A DNA stretch of 64,000 bases from positions 1 to 64,000 of the forward strand of contig JAFWRK010000048.1 of assembly GCA_017519965.1 (NCBI GenBank), in the 5' to 3' direction. Position numbers and translations under genes: made by a program. The notes under the pieces were generated by a model. That model had not been told where the DNA came from. It was given only the letters and a program-made list of their open reading frames with translations, and searched no databases. The stretch comes from Bacilli bacterium. Lineage in GTDB: Bacteria > Bacillota_I > Bacilli_A > RF39 > UBA660. Below are positions 58,258 to 64,000 of the stretch, one piece after another; position 1 is the first letter of the stretch; each line of letters opens with the position of its first letter.

Positions 58258-58470
58258 CTATTCAATTATTTCAAGATAATTAATTAAAATATCACTATAA
58301 GTAAATGATTTTATAGAATCGTCGTCTAACTTTATAGTAAAGATTGCATTATATGTATTGTTTATCACTCCATAAAATTCTTCAACTTGATTTCTAGATC
58401 CATTATATTTAAATTTATGCCTAATACCAACACTTTTCCTAATTTTATCTCTTATAGAATCAAGCATCAT
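58258..58470 (-). CDS. veg: Veg family protein
   Basis: This 70-residue protein starts with MLDSIRDKIRKSVGIRHKFK and has NQVEEFYGVINNTYNAIFTI, then SFTYSDIL, as in Bacillus Veg (DUF1021), which affects biofilm and spore outgrowth. Its ATG overlaps the yabG stop as ATGA. Confidence 0.92.
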   Translation of the reverse strand: MMLDSIRDKIRKSVGIRHKFKYNGSRNQVEEFYGVINNTYNAIFTIKLDDDSIKSFTYSDILINYLEIIE

Positions 58471-59237
58471 CTAGGATACCCCACATACATAGTTCCATTA
58501 GTAATAATTCCCCCGATACCTTCACTTCCAAATTTAGTTTTATTAATCAATTTTAATAGATCTATACTTTTACTTTTATCAGAAAAAGCTAGAGAAACAG
58601 CAATTACAGCAGGATCCAAGGCATGAATATTAATTCGCTTAGGACTAGAGGCAAAATTAGCACCAGCCTTTATTAAATCTTCATAATTAGATTGACAAGC
58701 TCCAGCTATAATAATTAACTTATCTTGATTTTTTTCTACTTTTCTAGCTTCTTTAACAGTATCAATAAAATTAGATGAATTTTGATATTTAGAATTACTA
58801 TTATAGCCTTTCTTTTTATACAAGGCATCATGACCGGTTATTATTAATATATCAGGATGATATTTACCAATTAATTCTTTAATTTTCGAACTCATTTCTG
58901 ACTCAGGAATATAAACTCCATTAGCTTTGACTCGCATTCTATTATAAAATCTCATACATCTAGATAAATAATCTTCATCACCATCAATATGTAAAATAGT
59001 TCCTGGTATATAAAAGTACTCAGATCTATCAAGATTAAAATCATCAAAAGATTCTAACTCATCATCAGTAGTTTTTGTATTAGAAGTTAAAACTAAATCC
59101 GATAAAAAAGCATCTGCTTTTAATCTTACATTTAATCCATATAAGTCTGCTACTTCATTATTAATACTTACTATTCTAAAAACAATATCATTATTATAGG
59201 ATGATCTAGTAACAAAGTCTCCCACTTTAAATTTCAT
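58467..59237 (-). CDS. yabG: Sporulation peptidase YabG
   Basis: This is a 256-residue protein with FKVGDFVTRSSYNNDI at the start, DIIFRIV-like strands, GDEDYLSRC, PDILIITGHDALYKK, AGACQSNYEDLIKAGANFASSPKRI and DPAVIAV. This is the YabG family, which cleaves spore coat proteins in the mother cell. A Cys-rich catalytic site is suggested by AGACQSN. It ends in TGA, showing a standard genetic code, and is coupled to veg. Confidence 0.93.
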   Translation of the reverse strand: MKFKVGDFVTRSSYNNDIVFRIVSINNEVADLYGLNVRLKADAFLSDLVLTSNTKTTDDELESFDDFNLDRSEYFYIPGTILHIDGDEDYLSRCMRFYNRMRVKANGVYIPESEMSSKIKELIGKYHPDILIITGHDALYKKKGYNSNSKYQNSSNFIDTVKEARKVEKNQDKLIIIAGACQSNYEDLIKAGANFASSPKRINIHALDPAVIAVSLAFSDKSKSIDLLKLINKTKFGSEGIGGIITNGTMYVGYPR

Positions 59238-59276
59238 ATAATCATCTCCACAAAATAATATGCAAAAAAAAAGAAA

Positions 59277-60077
59277 TTATTCACAAATATAGTTTGCTAT
59301 ATCTACGAATATTTCTACATCCAACTGTTCGGCTCTTACATTCAAATCAAAGCCATACTTATTTAATATGTATTCAATCTTATTCAGATCGTATTTTTTT
59401 AAATTGTTTCTAATAGTTTTCCTTTTAAATTGAAAACTATCTAAAAGTAATTGTTGAAAGAAATCAAAGTCTTTTAAAAATAATCTATCTTCCTTTTCTG
59501 TAAAAGATATTATTACACTATCTACATTTGGCTCAGGAATAAATTGTTTTCTAGAAACAAAGAATTCTTTTTTAACATTATAAAAGTAATTAAGTAATAC
59601 AGTAATAGATCCATATTCTTTATTACCAGGCAAAGTTGAAAACCTATCACCAACTTCTTTTTGTACCATCATAATTATTTTATCAAACTTTAAATTTGAT
59701 TTAAGAAGTTTCATAAGAATAGGTGTTGTAATATAATATGGAACATTACTTATAAAAAATAATTTATCATATTCATACTTATTAATATCCGTATCAATAT
59801 CAGAAGTTAAAAAGTCATTAAAAATTAAATCTATATTATCAAATGCTGAAAGCTTATTAGTTAGTTCTTCTTTTAAATCAGTATCAATTTCATAAGCTAT
59901 AACTTGAGAAGCACGTGAAGCTAACTCTCTAGTCATTATAGCTCCACCAGGTCCAACTTCAACAACTAAAGATTTATCATCTAAATTAGCACAATCAACA
60001 ATTTTTTTGACTGTATTTTCATTCTTAAGAAAGTTTTGACCATACTTTTTTTTGAATTTAACATTATATTTTTCCAT
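59277..60077 (-). CDS. rsmA: 16S rRNA dimethyladenosine transferase
   Basis: This is a 266-residue KsgA/RsmA enzyme. KKKYGQNFLKNENTVKKIV, motif I VVEVGPGGAIM and the catalytic motif IV ISNVPYYITTPIL are present. It dimethylates A1518 and A1519. The gene precedes yabG, as in Bacillus. Confidence 0.97.
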   Translation of the reverse strand: MEKYNVKFKKKYGQNFLKNENTVKKIVDCANLDDKSLVVEVGPGGAIMTRELASRASQVIAYEIDTDLKEELTNKLSAFDNIDLIFNDFLTSDIDTDINKYEYDKLFFISNVPYYITTPILMKLLKSNLKFDKIIMMVQKEVGDRFSTLPGNKEYGSITVLLNYFYNVKKEFFVSRKQFIPEPNVDSVIISFTEKEDRLFLKDFDFFQQLLLDSFQFKRKTIRNNLKKYDLNKIEYILNKYGFDLNVRAEQLDVEIFVDIANYICE

Positions 60078-60122
60078 ACATAATTCACCGCCTAAAATTA
60101 TAACATAAAAAAAGAAAAAGAC

Positions 60123-60734
60123 CTAATCAAATTCTTCTTCCTTATTATTCATATGTTTAATATTTATTAATAATATCAAAACTATAGGACAAATAATAAA
60201 TAATATAAATCCAATAGGTTTTCTCAAAAAATCTTTTATATAGCCAATCTTTGGTAATTTCAAAACAACTTTTCCATATATATTTTCTTTTTTAACTACT
60301 GCAGAATCCTCTATCCTATTATTATCACCTTTAGTTCTATATACTAAATCACCTGTAGAAATAGTTTGCGTTCCAACAATTCTATGAGTAACTGTTAAAC
60401 CATCATACCTTTCATCAGTAGATTTAAAAGTAATAATATCTCCAATATCAATAATAGAATCAGAGGTTCTTTTTACAATTACAGCATCATTAACTTTAAT
60501 AGTTGGAACCATACTAGGAGTTATAATAATATATCCTCCAAACAAAGGAACAACATTATTACCTTGTTTATAATTATAATAAACATCTCCAATAACTATC
60601 ATGATAAAAGTAGCTATAGTTAATGAAAGAGTAATAATAGATATCAAAAAAGCTCTAGAAATAAAACGCAAAAAGAATCTAAATGTTTCTTTAGATGTAT
60701 AACTATCTTTATATTGTAAAGACTTAATCTGCAT
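60123..60734 (-). CDS. sipW: SipW-type signal peptidase I
   Basis: This is a 203-residue signal peptidase with an N-terminal TM (~30-50) and a C-terminal TM (~175-195). Ser74 in IITPSMVPTI is the nucleophile. The base is His117 in LTVTHRIVG rather than Lys, and Asp137 in KGDNN completes the site; this is the ER/SipW type used for TasA-like secreted proteins in Bacillus. It lies downstream of two paralogous anchored proteins on the same strand, but separated from them by a terminator and possessing its own -10 elements. Confidence 0.88.
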   Translation of the reverse strand: MQIKSLQYKDSYTSKETFRFFLRFISRAFLISIITLSLTIATFIMIVIGDVYYNYKQGNNVVPLFGGYIIITPSMVPTIKVNDAVIVKRTSDSIIDIGDIITFKSTDERYDGLTVTHRIVGTQTISTGDLVYRTKGDNNRIEDSAVVKKENIYGKVVLKLPKIGYIKDFLRKPIGFILFIICPIVLILLINIKHMNNKEEEFD

Positions 60735-60813
60735 TTTATCACCCTATTATAATTATAATACTTAAAGCGTTAAAATAAATAATAATTTAAGAATTAAAAA
60801 ATATTAGACAAAA

Positions 60814-60835
60814 AAAGACATCTTAAGATGCCTTT
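60814..60835 (-). terminator. Terminator after the anchored-protein pair
   Basis: A nine-base-pair stem AAAGGCATC/GATGTCTTT (one G-U) with a UUAA loop is followed by U7 on the minus strand, overlapping the 3' end of the 60823 gene. Confidence 0.75.
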
Positions 60836-61437
60836 CCATTAACTTCTACTTTTAATGAAATAATATCAGTTGGTTTTATTTCATAACCTGTTGAGCCATC
60901 TACCCAAGCACGTAGTCTATAATTTTCTTTTTTAGATTTTTGAGTAGAATCACCATAAATAACCATAGAACCAGCTTTAGATCCTAACTTTGATTCTTTC
61001 TTACTTGGATTTAGTAAAACTGGTATATTAGTTGCAGTATATGATCCACTAGTTAATTTTTCTAAATAAACTTTTATAGAATTAACAGGAACTGTAGATT
61101 TTATTTGTGGAACAACAGATATTTCATATTCAATTTTAGATGCTTCATCTAATTCCACATCTAAAGTAAAATCAAAATATAAATCAGCTGAATTTAAAGA
61201 TATACCTTGTTCATCTGTTAAACCATATAAATTAGATAAAGTTAAAATCTCTTCTTCATCTGAATAAGTTAGATTAATACTACCACCATCTAATTCTTCA
61301 TTTTTAATCTCCTTAGGAGCAGTAAAATAAAAATAAACTGCAAAAGAAACAATACTAACAAATATAATAGAACAAATTATAACTCCAACCTTAAACCCCA
61401 ATGGTAACTTATTCTTTTCTTCTTTTTCCATAAACAA
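60823..61437 (-). CDS. Membrane-anchored beta-rich protein 2 (SipW-associated)
   Basis: This 204-residue protein has a cytoplasmic Lys/Glu N-terminus, TM helix ~13-37 ending FAVYFYFTAPKE, and an extracytoplasmic beta-sandwich-like domain. The segment before the C-terminus (KENYRLRAWVDGSTGYEI) matches the upstream protein (KKYILRVWVGD), so the two are paralogues. The FTA ending resembles SipW-type cleavage regions (FAYFTD). The start is TTG 61437 with GGAGG eight bases upstream; it directly follows the previous gene's stop. Function unknown; a matrix fibre or surface polymer role is guessed from the SipW link. Confidence 0.6.
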   Translation of the reverse strand: MFMEKEEKNKLPLGFKVGVIICSIIFVSIVSFAVYFYFTAPKEIKNEELDGGSINLTYSDEEEILTLSNLYGLTDEQGISLNSADLYFDFTLDVELDEASKIEYEISVVPQIKSTVPVNSIKVYLEKLTSGSYTATNIPVLLNPSKKESKLGSKAGSMVIYGDSTQKSKKENYRLRAWVDGSTGYEIKPTDIISLKVEVNGKAS

Positions 61438-62010
61438 CTAATTAGCCTCCACATGCAACTTCATACTAAAATTATTTACTCTTGTTCCAACAGCATAAGC
61501 GTCTCCAACCCATACTCTTAAAATATATTTTTTTGATTTATTTGATTTTATCTTATCTTCTAACAAAACTCTATCAGTTGGATTATTTTTTGAACTTCTT
61601 AAATTATAAAAAGTAGGTACACTTAAACTATCAAACCCAGATACAGGATTCTCAAGTTCATCTGTTAAATATACTTTTATATAATTACTATGAATAGAAT
61701 TTTCATAATCCAAATCACTCAAATATAATGAATATTTAGTATCTTTATCTGATTTTATTTCAAACTTACAATAAGCATTTACCCTTGATTCTTTATTATT
61801 AGATGTAAAAGTTTTTCCAACTTCATCAGTCATAGGAAAATTATCATTAACATATATTTCATCACAACCATCAGAAATCAGTTCAACTTTAGCATTACTT
61901 TTTTTTGATTTAAAGTTAATATTATTAAAAATATAATAAAAAACCGATACAATCACTAAAAATATAATTATTACAATAAATAATCTTTTAATAATAACTT
62001 CTTTCTCCAT
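61438..62010 (-). CDS. Membrane-anchored beta-rich protein 1 (SipW-associated)
   Basis: This 190-residue protein has one N-terminal TM helix (~9-29) and an extracytoplasmic domain of short beta strands. The motif KKYILRVWVGDAYAVGTRV is shared with the following gene. Two Cys (in SDGCDEI and NAYCKFEI, about 30 residues apart) could form a disulfide. No family recognised. It is the first of a two-gene unit between tatD and sipW; the intergenic gap to the paralogue is zero. Confidence 0.6.
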   Translation of the reverse strand: MEKEVIIKRLFIVIIIFLVIVSVFYYIFNNINFKSKKSNAKVELISDGCDEIYVNDNFPMTDEVGKTFTSNNKESRVNAYCKFEIKSDKDTKYSLYLSDLDYENSIHSNYIKVYLTDELENPVSGFDSLSVPTFYNLRSSKNNPTDRVLLEDKIKSNKSKKYILRVWVGDAYAVGTRVNNFSMKLHVEAN

Positions 62011-62065
62011 AATATCGTATCCTTACTATAACCCCTATTATAAGTAAAGTTTACCATTAAAAATA

Positions 62066-62815
62066 TTACAAGTCAAACAAATTAATAGCATTAGAAGAAG
62101 TAACTCTAGATACTTCATTAATATCAGTACCTAAAGTATCTGCTATTTTTTTAGCAATAATTGGAATATTTTTTGAAGAATTCTTTGTACCTCTTAAAGG
62201 TTCAGGAGATAAATATGGACTATCTGTCTCTAAAATAATATTATCGATTCCTATTTCAATTATTACCTTATATAAATTACTATTCTTGAAAGTAACAACT
62301 CCACCAATTCCTAAATAATATCCCATATTAATATATATTTTAGCAGTTTCTAAACTACCACTAAAGCAATGAATATCACCTTTTAAATTATATTGTTTTA
62401 ATATATCAATAGTATCTTGAGTAGCATCTCTAGAATGAATAACAACAGGTAAATCATATTTAGTAGCTAAATCTAATTGATATATAAATAATTCTTTTTG
62501 CTTTTCAATGTTTTCTTTTCCATAGTGATAGTCCAAGCCTATTTCACCTATTCCAACAACCTTTTCGTCAGATAATTTTTCCTCTAAAAACTTCAAATCA
62601 TCAATATTAGTTTTATCTGTTTCACTAGGATGATAGCCAATAGTAACAAAAACATCATCATATCTAGAAGCTAAATCTAAAGATTCAATAATTGACTCTT
62701 TAGTACAGCCAGATATAATAATTTTATCAATATTACTTTTTCTATTCTCATTAATAACTTCATCAATATTATCATAATCTTCTATAGATAAATGACAATG
62801 AGTATCAATAAACAT
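62066..62815 (-). CDS. tatD: TatD family deoxyribonuclease/metal-dependent hydrolase
   Basis: This is a 249-residue TIM-barrel hydrolase: FIDTHCHLSIEDY (metal HxH), GEIGLDYHYGKEN, VIHSRDATQDT, DIHCFSGSLE and LETDSPYLSPEPLRG. TatD enzymes act on DNA or have quality-control roles. ATG 62815 has GGAGG five bases upstream. It follows metG closely, as yabD does in Bacillus. Confidence 0.95.
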   Translation of the reverse strand: MFIDTHCHLSIEDYDNIDEVINENRKSNIDKIIISGCTKESIIESLDLASRYDDVFVTIGYHPSETDKTNIDDLKFLEEKLSDEKVVGIGEIGLDYHYGKENIEKQKELFIYQLDLATKYDLPVVIHSRDATQDTIDILKQYNLKGDIHCFSGSLETAKIYINMGYYLGIGGVVTFKNSNLYKVIIEIGIDNIILETDSPYLSPEPLRGTKNSSKNIPIIAKKIADTLGTDINEVSRVTSSNAINLFDL

Positions 62816-62838
62816 ATAAACCTCCAAAAAAGAAGAAA

Positions 62839-64000
62839 TTACTTTTCTTCTTCTATTCTTTTAAATAATATTTCAGGTGTAGTTAAAGAATAACTATTAT
62901 CTAAAACAACAGATAATTCCTTATTACTATTATTTAATTGTTTTATGATATTGTCTGAAGCATTAGGTATAAAAGGATATAATAATAATCCACATACTCT
63001 AATAGATTCTAATAAATTATAAAGAACTGTTTCTAATCTATCTAATTTAGATTCATCTTTAGCTAAAACCCAAGGAGTTGTATCATCAATATACTTATTA
63101 GATAATCTCAAAACATTAAATATTTCATTAAATGCATCTGCAACAAAAAACTTATCAATTTTATTGCAAACTTTATCATATAATGAGTTTATACTGTTTT
63201 TAAATTCAACATCTACATCTTCAGAAACACCTTTATTTGTAATATTACCATTAAAATACTTATTTCCCATTGAAATAGTTCTTTGTACTAAATTACCTAA
63301 AGTATTAGCTAAATCGGTATTATATTTTTCAGTCAATTGTTCTCTAGTAATACTTCCATCATTTGTTTGACTTACTTCATGTAATAAATAATATCTTACT
63401 GCATCTAGACCGAATTCATTAATTAAATCATCAGGATATACCACATTGCCCTTGGATTTACTCATCTTATCATTACCAGATAAAACCCAAGGATGTCCAA
63501 AAACCTTCTTAGGTAGTTCTAAACCTAAACTCCATAAAAAGCAAGGCCAATAAATCGAATGGAATCTAACTATATCCTTTCCTATAACATGAACATCAGC
63601 TGGCCATAACTTATTAAACTTATCAGAACTACCATCTGGATCATAACCAATCTTAGTTATATAGTTTGTTAAAGCATCTAGCCATACATAAATTACATGC
63701 TTTGGATCAAAATCAACAGGAATACCCCATGTAAAAGATGTTCTAGAAACACATAAATCTTGAACCCCAGGAGCAATAAAATTATTATACATTTCATTAA
63801 CTCTAGATTCAGGAATTAAGAATTCAGAATGATTCTTAAATAAATCATCTAATTTATCTTGATAATTACTTAACTTAAAGAAATAGCATTCTTCAGATTG
63901 AGGATGAACTTCTCTACCACAGTCAGGACACTTTCCATCAACCAGTTGAGATTCAGTCCAAAATGATTCACATGGAGTACAATATAATCCATTATATTCA
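62839..64000 (-). CDS. metG: Methionyl-tRNA synthetase, N-terminus outside the window
   Basis: 387 residues are visible. The first include the zinc-knuckle insert (LYCTPCESFW ... GKCPDCGREV, four Cys). GNDKMSKSKGNVV (KMSKS), DAVRYYLLHEVSQTNDG and a helical anticodon domain follow. The HIGH motif would lie past the window edge. The protein ends at IEEEK without a C-terminal tRNA-binding (Trbp111) domain, so it is a short type. The gene continues beyond position 64000. Confidence 0.96.
   Translation of the reverse strand, partial: EYNGLYCTPCESFWTESQLVDGKCPDCGREVHPQSEECYFFKLSNYQDKLDDLFKNHSEFLIPESRVNEMYNNFIAPGVQDLCVSRTSFTWGIPVDFDPKHVIYVWLDALTNYITKIGYDPDGSSDKFNKLWPADVHVIGKDIVRFHSIYWPCFLWSLGLELPKKVFGHPWVLSGNDKMSKSKGNVVYPDDLINEFGLDAVRYYLLHEVSQTNDGSITREQLTEKYNTDLANTLGNLVQRTISMGNKYFNGNITNKGVSEDVDVEFKNSINSLYDKVCNKIDKFFVADAFNEIFNVLRLSNKYIDDTTPWVLAKDESKLDRLETVLYNLLESIRVCGLLLYPFIPNASDNIIKQLNNSNKELSVVLDNSYSLTTPEILFKRIEEEK

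Overview
The window is a strongly AT-rich Firmicutes-type chromosomal segment (Bacilli or a relative) made almost entirely of housekeeping genes. Three things bear on the organism. Gene order over 43-58 kb follows the Bacillus oriC-proximal and rpo/str blocks: metG-tatD, rsmA-yabG-veg, spoVG, yabP-yabQ-divIC, tilS-ftsH, and cysS-mrnC-rlmB-sigH-secE-nusG-rplKAJL-rsmC-rpoBC-rpsLG-fusA-tuf. Sporulation-associated genes (sigH, spoVG, veg, yabG, yabP, yabQ) are present and look intact. The tmRNA tag peptide ends in AFA, as in Mollicutes, rather than the usual LAA. TGA is a real stop codon (yabG ends with it inside an ATGA overlap), so the code is standard. An uncultured gut Bacilli/RF39-like lineage fits best, but this is inference.

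Layout. 0-10 kb: a damaged sortase remnant, an S41 C-terminal processing protease, envelope proteins, the c-di-AMP synthase pair cdaA-cdaR, a first RNase R, a DUF378 protein and an NlpC/P60 wall hydrolase. 10-22 kb: pyrG, tmRNA (ssrA), a propeller-like unknown, the pflB-pflA anaerobic pyruvate module on the plus strand, then smpB-capA-rnr-secG. This looks like the ancestral secG-rnr-smpB-ssrA rescue cluster with insertions. 20-28 kb: proS under a T-box, eno, a murD-murL pair (L-Glu ligation followed by epimerisation) and femX on the plus strand. 28-48 kb: translation and transcription genes, with a 0.8-kb gene-free interval between rplL and rsmC. That interval carries three promoters, two structured terminator-ended transcripts and an attenuator in front of the rpoBC operon. 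48-64 kb: a large transporter with a Lys/Ser-rich insert, lysS, RDD, dusB, mscL, ftsH with an extra C-terminal helical domain, tilS, the sporulation cluster, rsmA, a SipW-like signal peptidase next to two paralogous membrane-anchored beta-rich proteins, tatD, and metG running off the end.

Most likely places for new biology are the RNA-rich interval 40175-40978, the SipW module 60123-62010, the murL-murD pair 23740-26437, and a membrane protein with faint kinase-like motifs at 44354-45034 that sits where rpmG is expected. There are no IS elements, prophage genes, CRISPR arrays, rRNAs or ordinary tRNAs in the window. Most gene starts were chosen by a GGTGA/GGAGG-type Shine-Dalgarno site 5-9 nt upstream. 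GTG starts were chosen for cdaA, rpoB, rplK, divIC and ftsH, and TTG starts for sigH and the second anchored protein.
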